DNA of 64,000 nucleotides from Terrabacter sp040702505 (GTDB lineage: Bacteria > Actinomycetota > Actinomycetes > Actinomycetales > Dermatophilaceae). The notes under the pieces are model-generated. The model had not been told where the DNA came from. It made no database searches and was given only the letters and a program-made list of their open reading frames with translations. Made by a program: the position numbers and the translations under genes. This document shows positions 32,190 through 40,516 of this stretch, piece after piece. Position 1 is the stretch's first letter. Each line of letters starts with the position of its first letter. The stretch lies in NCBI RefSeq assembly GCF_040702505.1, contig NZ_JBFBLC010000002.1, forward strand, positions 248,001 to 312,000, read 5' to 3'.

Positions 32190-33236
32190 TCAGCCGACGT
32201 CGCGCCGGCGGAAGGCGACCAGCCCGACGACGAGCACGAGCACGAGGGCGCAGAGCAGGAAGACCCAGCCGTGGGTGTAGGTGAGGACGTGCTCCTGGTA
32301 GTCGCACCGGGAGGCCGTGCAGGTCTCGGCGTAGTACGTCGCGCCCTTCGAGACGAACGCCTCGATGTTCTTCATCACCGACCAGGGCTGCAGGCGCCCC
32401 TGGAGCAGGCCGTTGACGGCGAAGCCCTCGACGACGACGCCGTAGCCGAGCACGAAGCCGATGATGGCGGCGGTGTGGCGCAGCAGCAGACCGAGGGCGG
32501 CGCCCCCGAGGCCCGCACCGACGACGAGTGCGACGACCCGCAGTCCGAGCAGCGCCAGCGGCTCGTCGGGCGCCGGCGGGCTCGGCAGCTTCACGTCGGC
32601 GCCGGGTCGGTTGACGACCGACACCATCCGGGCTCCGAGGTTGGCCAGGACGAGGGCGAGCGCTGCGATCGCGGCGGAGCCGATCGCGACGGCAGCCAGC
32701 TTGCTGGCGGCAACCCGCAGGCGCCGCGGCTGGAAGGTGAGCCAGGTGCCCATCGAGCCGGTCGCGAACTCGGCTCCTACAAAGCTCGCGCCGAGCAGGA
32801 GGGCGACGAAGGCCAGTAGCAGGGCCCCCGACTTCGCGATCCCCCCGGTGATCGTGTCGGCGTCCGGGAGGACGAGCCCCATGTCCTCGAGCGTCGGCGG
32901 GCGCTGCTGGTCACAACCGAAGTCGACGGACTGGTCGCCGCTGCGGTCGCGCTCCTCCGCCTGCGCGGTGCGGCACTGCTCCAGCATCCGCGGCGCTTCC
33001 TGCTGCATCGACCGGTAGTTGTCGAGCTGTCGGGCGATCCGCTCGGGCGAGCTCTCGTTGTAGGCGTTGTAGACGGTGGCCCCGATGAAGAGCACGACGG
33101 CGACGACGGCCACCTTGGTGAGCCGGCGCCACCAGAGCCGGCGCAGCTCAACGCCCACGAGACCGGCGAACGAGGTCCCCTGCGGTCGCACGTCGACGCG
33201 GGGTCGCGAGTCGGGTGTGAGCAGCGTCTCGCTCAT
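32190..33236 (-). CDS. ABC-2 type permease subunit
   Basis: This 348-residue membrane protein has one helix near residues 42-60, then an extracytoplasmic region of about 70 residues with two cysteines. About five more helices follow, with a second external stretch carrying two cysteines (ETCTASRCDY). EFATGSMGTWLTFQPRR is the typical cytoplasmic coupling loop of ABC-2 permeases. The ATG overlaps the ATPase stop by 4 nt. No substrate can be assigned. The pair interrupts the usual lipB-lipA neighbourhood. Confidence 0.8.
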   Translation of the reverse strand: MSETLLTPDSRPRVDVRPQGTSFAGLVGVELRRLWWRRLTKVAVVAVVLFIGATVYNAYNESSPERIARQLDNYRSMQQEAPRMLEQCRTAQAEERDRSGDQSVDFGCDQQRPPTLEDMGLVLPDADTITGGIAKSGALLLAFVALLLGASFVGAEFATGSMGTWLTFQPRRLRVAASKLAAVAIGSAAIAALALVLANLGARMVSVVNRPGADVKLPSPPAPDEPLALLGLRVVALVVGAGLGGAALGLLLRHTAAIIGFVLGYGVVVEGFAVNGLLQGRLQPWSVMKNIEAFVSKGATYYAETCTASRCDYQEHVLTYTHGWVFLLCALVLVLVVGLVAFRRRDVG

Positions 33237-34192
33237 GCCGCACCTCCTTGCACGCTGCCCGCGGCGCGGTCGGCGTCACTGCCCAGGCCCTCCTCGGCCG
33301 TCAGGGCCAGGAACGCGGACTCGAGGTCGGGCCGCACCGGGACGAGTTCGGCGACGTAGAGCCCGTGCCCGGCCAGCGAGCGGGTCACGGTCGAGGGGTC
33401 GCCGGCGCCGACGACGAGGTGGTCGCCATCGCGGGTGACCGCGAAGCCGTCGGCTTCGAGCACCTGCGCGGCGCGGTCAGGGGAGGCCACGCCGACGCGA
33501 ACCTGCGCGACACCCGCACCGCCGAGGATGTCGGCGACGCGGCCCTCCGCGAGCAGCCTGCCGTGCCCGATGATCGACACGGTGTCGGCGACCTGCTCGA
33601 CCTCCGCCAGGATGTGCGAGCTGACGAGGAGCGTCTTGCCCTGGGCGCCGAGGCTGCGCATCGTGTCGCGCACCTCGCGGATGCCCGCGGGGTCGAGCCC
33701 GTTGGTGGGCTCGTCGAAGATGAGCAGGTCGGGGTCCTTGAGCAGGGTGGCGGCGATCGCGAGGCGCTGCTTCATGCCGAGGGAGAAGCCGGCATACCGG
33801 TCGTGCCCGCGGTCGGCGAGGTGCGTGGCCTCGAGGACCTCGTCGATGCGGTGACGCGGGGTGCCGATGGCGCCGGCGAGCAGGCCGAGGTTCTGCCGGG
33901 CGGTGAAGCGCGGGAAGAACTTCGGCGACTCGACGATGGCACCGACCCGGTCGATGACCTGGGGCAGCCGGCCTGGCACTCGCTCGCCGAAGACCTCGGC
34001 GGTGCCGGAGTCGGCGCGGACGAGGCCCAGCAGCATGCGGATCGTCGTGGTCTTGCCGCTGCCGTTGGGCCCGAGGAACCCGTGGACCCCGCCCAGGGGC
34101 ACCGACATCGACAGGCCGGTGACGGCGACGCGCCGCGACCCCCGGCTCAGATACGTCTTGCGCAGGTTGACGGTGCGGACGGCGACGTCCAT
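33233..34192 (-). CDS. ABC transporter ATP-binding protein
   Basis: The 319-residue ABC-2 exporter type ATPase has Walker A GPNGSGKTT near residue 42, signature FSLGMKQRLAIA (LSGGQ position is SLGMK), Walker B LLIFDEPTNGLDP and switch SSHIL. A C-terminal regulatory extension of about 100 residues resembles the DrrA/YxlF group. The ATG at 34192 has GGGGAGAAG 3 nt upstream, and a TAGGGT -10 box is at 34226-34231. Its partner permease overlaps it by 4 nt. It lies 56 nt after lipB on the same strand but appears to have its own promoter. Confidence 0.88.
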   Translation of the reverse strand: MDVAVRTVNLRKTYLSRGSRRVAVTGLSMSVPLGGVHGFLGPNGSGKTTTIRMLLGLVRADSGTAEVFGERVPGRLPQVIDRVGAIVESPKFFPRFTARQNLGLLAGAIGTPRHRIDEVLEATHLADRGHDRYAGFSLGMKQRLAIAATLLKDPDLLIFDEPTNGLDPAGIREVRDTMRSLGAQGKTLLVSSHILAEVEQVADTVSIIGHGRLLAEGRVADILGGAGVAQVRVGVASPDRAAQVLEADGFAVTRDGDHLVVGAGDPSTVTRSLAGHGLYVAELVPVRPDLESAFLALTAEEGLGSDADRAAGSVQGGAA

Positions 34193-34225
34193 CGGCTTCT
34201 CCCCCTGAGAGTCGGCTGTGAGCAC

Positions 34226-34231
34226 ACCCTA
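34226..34231 (-). promoter_or_regulatory. -10 hexamer of the inserted ABC pair
   Basis: TAGGGT on the minus strand gives a leader of about 25 nt with the GGGGAGAAG ribosome-binding site. The GTG touching the hexamer at 34225 is in frame but would not be transcribed from this box as a leaderless start. Confidence 0.5.
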
Positions 34232-34248
34232 GGGGCGAGAGCCGACGG

Positions 34249-34908
34249 TCAGGTCAGGACACGCTGGTTGGGCCGCAGCGTCGGGAGGATGTCGGCGAGG
34301 TGCTTCTCGACGTGGGGGAGGACCTCGGTGACGGGCACGTCCCGGCCGAGCTCGAAGGACAGCGACGTCACACCCGCGCCCACGATGCCGCACGGGATGA
34401 TCACGTCGCCCCACGACAGGTCGGGATTGCAGTTGAAGGCGAAGCCGTGCATCGCGACCTGGCGGCTCACGCGGATGCCGATGGCGCCGATCTTGCGGCG
34501 CGGGCCGCGGTCGTCCTCGGCGATCCACGTGCCGCTCTCGCCCTCGACCCGGCCGGCCTCGACGCCGAAGTCGGCGCACACGCGGATCATCATCTCCTCG
34601 ATGTGCCGGACGTAGCCGACGACGTCGATGGGGGCGGGGAGCCGGACGATGGGGTAGCCGGTGATCTGGCCCGGACCGTGCCAGGTGATCTTGCCGCCCC
34701 GGTCGACGTCGATGACCGGCGTGCCGTCCTTGGGACGCTCCTGCGGCTCGGTGCGCTTGCCGGCCGTGTACACGGCCCGGTGCTCGAGGAGGTAGACGGT
34801 GTCGGGCTCCTCGCCGGCCACGACCTTCGCGTGGGTCTCGCGCTGGATCTGCCAGGCCCGCTCGTAGTCGACGAAGTCGGGGTCGAGGCCGAGGTGGACG
34901 AAGCGCAT
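34249..34908 (-). CDS. lipB: Octanoyl-[acyl-carrier protein]-protein transferase (LipB)
   Basis: The 219-residue enzyme moves octanoate from acyl carrier protein to lipoyl-domain lysines; LipA then adds sulfur. The catalytic dyad is present as C173 (IPCGIVGAGVTS) and K139 (RRKIGAIGIRVSR). RGGKITWHGPGQITGYPI is the substrate-binding block. The ATG at 34908 lies 6 nt after a TAGGCT box, so the transcript is probably leaderless. Only 36 bp separate it from the divergent oxidoreductase, which has its own leaderless promoter in the same space. Confidence 0.96.
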   Translation of the reverse strand: MRFVHLGLDPDFVDYERAWQIQRETHAKVVAGEEPDTVYLLEHRAVYTAGKRTEPQERPKDGTPVIDVDRGGKITWHGPGQITGYPIVRLPAPIDVVGYVRHIEEMMIRVCADFGVEAGRVEGESGTWIAEDDRGPRRKIGAIGIRVSRQVAMHGFAFNCNPDLSWGDVIIPCGIVGAGVTSLSFELGRDVPVTEVLPHVEKHLADILPTLRPNQRVLT

Positions 34909-34914
34909 GCGAGC

Positions 34915-34938
34915 AGCCTACGCCGGGCGGCATACGAT
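34915..34938. promoter_or_regulatory. Divergent leaderless promoters of lipB and the oxidoreductase
   Basis: TAGGCT on the minus strand (34915-34920) lies 6 nt from the lipB ATG. TACGAT on the plus strand (34933-34938) lies 6 nt from the oxidoreductase ATG. The two -10 boxes are 12 bp apart, so each -35 region falls inside the opposing gene and two polymerases could not occupy both at once. Confidence 0.65.
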
Positions 34939-34944
34939 GCCGGA

Positions 34945-36030
34945 ATGCCTGCCACAGAGCCGCCCCCAGCCCCTCGCCCCAGTGCCGGAGCCGGACTGCG
35001 TGTCGGACTCGTCGGCTACGGCTCGGCCGGCCGCGGCATCCACGCGCCGCTCATCGAGCGCGCTGGCCTGACCGTCGCCGCGGTGTCGACGTCGAACGCG
35101 ACGCGGGCCGACGAGGTGCGAGCCGACCTGCCCCACGCCGAGGTGGTCCCGGACCTGGAGACGCTGCTGGGAGTGGAGGGCCTCGACCTGGTGGTGCTCG
35201 CTTCTCCGAGCGGCGTCCACGCGGAGCAGGCCGAGCGTGTCATCGAGGCAGGCCGGCCGCTCGTCGTCGACAAGCCGCTCGCGGTCGAGGCCAGCCAGGC
35301 ACTCGACGTCGTCGACCTCGCGGTCCACCACGGGGTGCCGCTGACGGTCTTCAACAACCGCCGCTTCGATCCCGAGCTCGCGGCCCTGCGCACCGTCCGC
35401 GACGACGCGCTTATCGGTGACATCTGGCGCGCCGAATACCGCTGGGACCGTTGGCGGCCCGTGCCGAAGCAGCGCTGGCGGGAGCAGGTGCCCGCCGAGC
35501 AGGGAGGCGGCCTGCTGCTGGACCTCCAGACACACCTCGTCGACCAGGCGGTCCTGCTGCACGGCGAGGTGGAGTCCGTCTACGCCGAGGTCGACGCCCG
35601 CACCACCGTCGCCGAGGACGACACCTTCCTCGCCTGCCGGCACACCTCCGGTGTGGTCAGCCACGTCATGTCCAGCTCGGTCAACGGCGCGCCCGGGCCA
35701 CGGGCGCGCGTCAGCGGCTCCGGCGGCGCCTACGTCATCGGGCGGCAGTTCGACGACGTCAGCGCCTTCCGCGAGTTCGAGAACCAGGGGAACGCCGTGG
35801 GCTGGATCGTGCGCGGCGAGGAGCGTGTGCCCGGTCCGGTCGTCACCGACGCCGACCAGGCCAACTTCTACCGTGCGGTCGCGGCGGCGCTGACCTCCTC
35901 GGACCCGCAGGCCACCATGCCGGTCGACCCGCGCGACGCCGTCCACGTCCTCGCCGTCCTCGACGCGGCACGTATCAGCGCCCGCGACGGACGGGTCGTC
36001 GAGGTGGTCACCCCCGGCCAGACGCCCTGA
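34945..36030 (+). CDS. Gfo/Idh/MocA family oxidoreductase
   Basis: This 361-residue NAD(P)-dependent dehydrogenase has an N-terminal Rossmann domain with the nucleotide loop GLVGYGSAGRGIHAP near residue 23. The EKP-equivalent motif is VDKPLAV (near 112-118), where V replaces the usual E, and LDLQTHLVDQAVLLHG matches the catalytic D-x-x-x-H region. Members act on sugars, inositols or their derivatives; the substrate is unknown. The ATG is supported by TACGAT 6 nt upstream. The gene is accessory, placed between lipB and the epimerase of the conserved cluster. Confidence 0.85.
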   Translation: MPATEPPPAPRPSAGAGLRVGLVGYGSAGRGIHAPLIERAGLTVAAVSTSNATRADEVRADLPHAEVVPDLETLLGVEGLDLVVLASPSGVHAEQAERVIEAGRPLVVDKPLAVEASQALDVVDLAVHHGVPLTVFNNRRFDPELAALRTVRDDALIGDIWRAEYRWDRWRPVPKQRWREQVPAEQGGGLLLDLQTHLVDQAVLLHGEVESVYAEVDARTTVAEDDTFLACRHTSGVVSHVMSSSVNGAPGPRARVSGSGGAYVIGRQFDDVSAFREFENQGNAVGWIVRGEERVPGPVVTDADQANFYRAVAAALTSSDPQATMPVDPRDAVHVLAVLDAARISARDGRVVEVVTPGQTP

Positions 36031-36082
36031 CCGGGCCTGCCGTCCCTGTGGATGACGGGCCCGCGCGCGGCGGGCGCCCTGC

Positions 36083-36088
36083 TTGCAT
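36083..36088 (+). promoter_or_regulatory. -10-like hexamer of the kinase gene
   Basis: TTGCAT lies 6 nt before the GTG at 36095. The same TGCTTGCAT string precedes the methyltransferase start at 54720 with the same spacing. Confidence 0.4.
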
Positions 36089-36094
36089 GAACGG

Positions 36095-37696
36095 GTGAGC
36101 AGCAACGAGCCCGGAGACACCGACCCCCCACGCATCCCCGGACACCGCGTCGACGCAGTCCTCGGCGCCGGTGCCTCTGCCGTCGTGTGGTCGGGCACCG
36201 ACCCGACCGGCCGTCCGGTGGCGATCAAGGTGCCGCACCACGCCCGCGACGTGTTCGACGAGGACGAGGCGCTGGTCGAGCAGCAGGTGCTGCTGGCGGT
36301 CCAGCACGAGCACCTCGTCCCTCTGAGGTCGGTCGTCCCGCTGGCCGACGGCCGCGACGCGCTGGTCTTCGACCGGGTCACCGGCGCGCAGCTCGGCGGC
36401 ATGGTGCGCAGCCGTGGCCACCTCCGCGCGGGCGAGGTCGTCACCGTGCTGACACCCGTCTGCGAGGCCGTCGCCCACCTGCACGCGGCGGGCGGCGTCC
36501 ACGCCGACATCTCCCCGTCCAACGTCATGGTGACTCCCGACGGGCGACCCGTGCTGCTCGACCTCGGTGCGGCGCGGGTCGCCGGAACCGTCCCGGGTGC
36601 CGTCTACGGCACCACCGGCTTCGTCGCCCCCGAGGTGCGCCTGGGCGCCGAGCCCGGTGAAGCCGCCGACGTGTACGCGGTGGGCGCAGTCGCGTGGTTC
36701 TGCCTCACCGGCAACGGGGCGCCCGACACGATGACCCGGCTCGACCTCGAGACGGTCGTCAGCCATGTCGGGGCCGAGCTGGGCCCGGTGGTGGCCGCGG
36801 CCATCGACCCCGACGCCGAGCGCCGTCCCGGTGCGGCGGAGCTCGCCCGGCTGTTCTACGACGCCGCCCCGGCGCAGCCGGTGGAGGTCGTCGTCGACGC
36901 GGACCCGGCCGCGGCCCTGACGCACCGCCTGCGCGCCGACGCGAACGCCGAGTCGGCGAGCGCGCCGGTCGACCGCCGACGGCGCCGGCTGACCCGGCCG
37001 ACCTGGCTGCCCTCACGCCGGTGGTCGAGCCGGTGGTCGCGCCCCGCCGCCGCGGCGCTGGTGGCCGTCCCGCTGCTCGGGGTCGCCGGCTGGGCCTTCG
37101 CCGCCGCCCAGGCGGGCGGGCACCCCGTCGCGGGGGTCACGACCGTGCCCGTGCCTGTGACGTCTGCTGCGTCGCCGACGGCGGACAAAGCTGCGGAGAC
37201 CGGCGCACCGGCAGGCGCCGTCGCCCCCTCGAAGAGCGTCCCGACCGCCCCCGCAGCAGCCGCGGCGAGCGCTGGGGCGGATGCGCTGCTCCGCGACCCG
37301 GTGAGCCCCTCGCGCCGGCCCGAGGACCTGCTCCAGACCCTGAGCGACCGTCGGGCATCGGCACTCACGGCCCGGGACGCCCGAGCCCTCGAGGCCGTCC
37401 ACGCACCCGGCTCGGCGAGCCTGGCGAGTGACCGCGAGCTCGTCGAGGCACTGGTGAAGGCCGACACCGGGTGGGAGCGCCTCGGGCTGGAGGTGGCCGA
37501 GGCCCGGTTCGTGTCCGGCTCACCCACGGCTGCCGTGCTGCGCGCCCGGGTCGACTGGACGGCATACGTCGTCGTCACCGGGGGGCAGACGAGGAGGGCC
37601 GAGCCGGCCGACACGGGCCGCGAGCTCGACTTCACGCTCGCGCGCGGCGACCAGGGCTGGCGGCTGGCCTCGATCAGCGCTGCACCAGCCACCTGA
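36095..37696 (+). CDS. Atypical membrane Ser/Thr protein kinase
   Basis: The 533-residue protein has an N-terminal kinase domain (about residues 16-265), a basic linker, one membrane helix near 315-335 and an external region with an alanine/proline-rich stalk and an NTF2-like end domain (about 410-530). The glycine loop (GAGASAVVW) and lysine K45 (VAIKV) are present. The catalytic loop reads HADISPSN (H136, D138, N143) instead of HRD, and the metal loop is DLG (156-158) instead of DFG. GTTGFVAPE and DVYAVG are kept. Activity is therefore possible but not certain. The GTG at 36095 follows TTGCAT by 6 nt. Its 3' end overlaps the convergent epimerase by 23 bp. Confidence 0.82.
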   Translation: MSSNEPGDTDPPRIPGHRVDAVLGAGASAVVWSGTDPTGRPVAIKVPHHARDVFDEDEALVEQQVLLAVQHEHLVPLRSVVPLADGRDALVFDRVTGAQLGGMVRSRGHLRAGEVVTVLTPVCEAVAHLHAAGGVHADISPSNVMVTPDGRPVLLDLGAARVAGTVPGAVYGTTGFVAPEVRLGAEPGEAADVYAVGAVAWFCLTGNGAPDTMTRLDLETVVSHVGAELGPVVAAAIDPDAERRPGAAELARLFYDAAPAQPVEVVVDADPAAALTHRLRADANAESASAPVDRRRRRLTRPTWLPSRRWSSRWSRPAAAALVAVPLLGVAGWAFAAAQAGGHPVAGVTTVPVPVTSAASPTADKAAETGAPAGAVAPSKSVPTAPAAAAASAGADALLRDPVSPSRRPEDLLQTLSDRRASALTARDARALEAVHAPGSASLASDRELVEALVKADTGWERLGLEVAEARFVSGSPTAAVLRARVDWTAYVVVTGGQTRRAEPADTGRELDFTLARGDQGWRLASISAAPAT

Positions 37697-38582
37697 CGGC
37701 AGGCTCGAGGTCGGAGTGCTCGAAGGTGAACCCTGAGGCGAGCAGGGCTGCCGGCTCGACGCGCTGGCTCGCGGTGATGTAGTCGGCGAACTCACCGACG
37801 ACGGCACGCAGTGCGAAGCGCGGCGCGGGCACGAGCGCCGGACGCGACAGGGCGTGGCCGATCGCCGCGGCGATGTCCCGCTGGCGCGCCACCCCGGGGG
37901 AGGTGAGATTGAAGGCCCCGACGAGATCGGGGCGGTCGATCAGGTGCGTGATGGCGCGCACCTCGTCGACGAGCGTGATCCAGGGCCACCACTCCCGGCC
38001 GGAGCCCATCGGGCCTCCGAGGCCGAGGCGGCCGAGCATCACGACCTGCTGGAACGCGCCGCCGTCGGGGGCCATCACGAGTCCCGTCCGGGTGAACGCG
38101 ACGGGTATGCCGGCCTCCACCGCTGACTGCGCAGCGCCCTCCCAGCGCACCACGACCCCGGCGAGGAAGTCCGTGCCGGGCGCGCTCGTCTCGGTGAGGC
38201 GCTCGTCGCCGCGGTCGCCGTAGTAGCCCACGGCCGAGGCGTTGACGAGGCGCACCGTCTCGCCGGTGCGCTCGTGGTGAGCGACCAGCGCCTGCGCGAC
38301 GGTGCCCGTGGCGTCGGTGCGGGAGCGCTCGACCTCCCGCTTGTGCTCGGCGTTCCAGCGCTTGTCGCCGATGCCGACGCCGGCGAGGTTCACCACGGCG
38401 TCGACGCCCTCGAGGGCTCCCGGTTCGAGCGTGCCGCGGGAGGGATCCCACTGCACCTCGCCGGGTCCCGAGGGCTGGCGCCGCACGACGCGGACGACCA
38501 CGTCGCCGCGGTCGGTGAGGCGACGACGAAGCGCGCCGCCGATCAGGCCGGACGAGCCGGTGATGGCGACGCGCTTCGTCAT
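37674..38582 (-). CDS. TIGR01777 family epimerase (SDR superfamily)
   Basis: The 302-residue protein has a Rossmann NAD(P) site TGSSGLIGGALRRRL at residues 8-22, NLAGVGIGDKRWNAEHKREV, SAVGYYGDRG (the Y of the SDR active site) and a C-terminal DUF1731-type segment (AVVGEFADYITASQRVEPAALL). These proteins, once called SulA homologues, have no proven reaction. It follows sucB by 34 nt and is probably in the lpd-sucB operon. Next to sucB and lipB it matches M. tuberculosis Rv2216 as I recall. Confidence 0.88.
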   Translation of the reverse strand: MTKRVAITGSSGLIGGALRRRLTDRGDVVVRVVRRQPSGPGEVQWDPSRGTLEPGALEGVDAVVNLAGVGIGDKRWNAEHKREVERSRTDATGTVAQALVAHHERTGETVRLVNASAVGYYGDRGDERLTETSAPGTDFLAGVVVRWEGAAQSAVEAGIPVAFTRTGLVMAPDGGAFQQVVMLGRLGLGGPMGSGREWWPWITLVDEVRAITHLIDRPDLVGAFNLTSPGVARQRDIAAAIGHALSRPALVPAPRFALRAVVGEFADYITASQRVEPAALLASGFTFEHSDLEPAVRWLVQR

Positions 38583-38616
38583 GTGCTTCTCCTCGTTCGG
38601 TCAGCGACGGCGAGGT

Positions 38617-40485
38617 TCAGGCCTCGAACTGGCCCTCTTCGAGGCGGGCCTTCATCGTCGCGAGGAACCGTGCGGCGTCGGCTCCGTCGACGATCCGGTG
38701 GTCGTACGACAGCGCGAGGTACATCATCGAGCGGATCGCGATGGTCTCGCCGCCGTCGGCGTCGGTGACCACGACAGGACGCTTGACGATCGCGCCCGTG
38801 CCGAGGATGCCGACCTGGGGCTGGTTGATGATAGGCGTGTCGAACAGCGCGCCGCGGCTGCCGGTGTTGGTGATGGTGAAGGTGCCACCGGCGAGGTCGT
38901 CGGGCGTGATCTTGTTGCTGCGCGTGCGGGCCGCCACGTCGGCGATCGCGCGGGCGAGCCCGGCGATGTTGAGGTCGCCGGCGTTCTTGACGACCGGGAC
39001 GATGAGGCCCTTCTCGGTGTCGACGGCGATCGAGAGGTTCTCGGTGCCGTGGTAGACGACCTCGTCGCCCTCGATGCTCGCGTTGACCATCGGGTGCGCC
39101 TTGAGCGCCTCGGTGGCAGCCAGGGCGAGGAAGGGCAGGAAGCTGAGCTTGGTGCCCTCGCGCGCCTCGAACTCGTCCTTCACCCGGGCGCGCAGGCGCG
39201 CCACCTTGGTGAGGTCGACCTCGACGACCGTCGTCAGCTGGGCGGAGACCTGCAGCGACTCGACCATGCGGGTGGCGATCACCTTGCGCAGGCGGCTCAT
39301 CTTCTCCCGTGTGCCGCGCTTGGGCGAGACGGCGGCGGTTGCAGCCGGGGCGCTGGGCGTGGCCGAGGCTGCAGGAGCGGCAGGGGCCGGGGCGGCAGGC
39401 TGCTGGGCGGGCGCCGGGGCCTTGGCGGCCTCGGCAGCGTCCAGCACGTCCTGCTTGCGGATGCGTCCGCCGACACCGGTGCCGGTGATCGAGCCCAGGT
39501 CGACGCCGTGCTGAGAAGCGAGCTTGCGCACGAGCGGCGTCACGTAGGCGGCGGCGTCGTCACGCGAGGACGCCGAGGCCGGTGCTGCGGCGGGGGCCTC
39601 AGGAGCCTCCGGGGACTGCTGGGCCGGCGGGCGCTCGGCGTCGGCGGGCTTGCCGGCGGCCTCGACCCGGGTCTCCTCGGTCGCCTGGGAGGCAGCCGCG
39701 GCAGGGGCGGGCGTCTCGGCGCGGGCGGGCTCGGGCGTCTGCTGCGGCGCGGCCTGCTCCGGCTCGGCCTGCTGCTGTGCTGGCTGCTGTGCTGGCTGCT
39801 GGGCGGGCTGCTCCGGCGCAGCGGCCGGTGCTCCGCCACCGATGACGGCGAGGTCGGCGCCGACCGGGACCGTGTCGTCCTCCTGGACGAGGATCTTGGT
39901 CAGCGTTCCGGCGACGGGGGAGGGGATCTCGGTGTCGACCTTGTCGGTCGAGACCTCGAGGAGCGGCTCGTCGACGGCGACCTCGTCACCCTCGGCCTTG
40001 AGCCAGCGCGTGACGGTGCCCTCGGTGACGGACTCGCCGAGTGCCGGCATGGTGACCGTCTGGCCCTCGCCACCCTCGGACGACGACGCACCGGCCTGCG
40101 GCTGCGCGGCCTGGGAGGCCTCGGGCTCGCTCGTGGCGGGCTGCGGCTCCTGGTCCACGCTCGGCGCCTCGGGGGCGGGAGCGGCCTCGGCCTGGGGCGC
40201 CGGAGCCGGCTCGGCGGCGGGCGCGTCGCCGCCGCCCGAGGGAGCGGCGCCGTCGCCGATGACGGCGAGGTCGGCGCCGACGGGGACGGTGTCGTCCTCC
40301 TGAGCCAGGATCTCCTGCAGGGTGCCCGCCACGGGGGAGGGGATCTCCGTGTCGACCTTGTCGGTCGAGACCTCGAGCAGCGGCTCGTCGACCTCGATGC
40401 GGTCACCGACGTTCTTCAGCCAGCGGGTGACGGTCCCCTCGGTGACTGACTCACCCAGGGCCGGCATGGTCACGCGTTCTGACAT
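38617..40485 (-). CDS. sucB: Dihydrolipoamide acyltransferase E2 (SucB/DlaT) with two lipoyl domains
   Basis: The 622-residue core of the 2-oxoacid dehydrogenase complex has two near-identical lipoyl domains (residues 1-77 and 143-218) with the modified lysines K43 and K182 in TDKVD. An E3-binding domain is at about 313-352, and the catalytic domain with H596 and D600 (YDHRIVDG) lies at the C-terminus. Linkers are Ala/Pro/Gln-rich, including PAQQPAQQPAQQ coded by 12-nt repeats near 39.78 kb. In actinobacteria this E2 serves pyruvate and often 2-oxoglutarate dehydrogenases. It starts 31 nt after lpd. LipB and LipA encoded nearby supply the lipoyl groups. Confidence 0.95.
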   Translation of the reverse strand: MSERVTMPALGESVTEGTVTRWLKNVGDRIEVDEPLLEVSTDKVDTEIPSPVAGTLQEILAQEDDTVPVGADLAVIGDGAAPSGGGDAPAAEPAPAPQAEAAPAPEAPSVDQEPQPATSEPEASQAAQPQAGASSSEGGEGQTVTMPALGESVTEGTVTRWLKAEGDEVAVDEPLLEVSTDKVDTEIPSPVAGTLTKILVQEDDTVPVGADLAVIGGGAPAAAPEQPAQQPAQQPAQQQAEPEQAAPQQTPEPARAETPAPAAAASQATEETRVEAAGKPADAERPPAQQSPEAPEAPAAAPASASSRDDAAAYVTPLVRKLASQHGVDLGSITGTGVGGRIRKQDVLDAAEAAKAPAPAQQPAAPAPAAPAASATPSAPAATAAVSPKRGTREKMSRLRKVIATRMVESLQVSAQLTTVVEVDLTKVARLRARVKDEFEAREGTKLSFLPFLALAATEALKAHPMVNASIEGDEVVYHGTENLSIAVDTEKGLIVPVVKNAGDLNIAGLARAIADVAARTRSNKITPDDLAGGTFTITNTGSRGALFDTPIINQPQVGILGTGAIVKRPVVVTDADGGETIAIRSMMYLALSYDHRIVDGADAARFLATMKARLEEGQFEA

Positions 40486-40516
40486 GACGTGTTTTCTCCT
40501 CTTCCCAGTTTCTGGC

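Noticed and set aside
39771..39812. The 12-nt repeats in the sucB linker as a special element
   Set aside because: Ala/Pro/Gln-rich linkers with such repeats are normal between lipoyl domains of E2 proteins.
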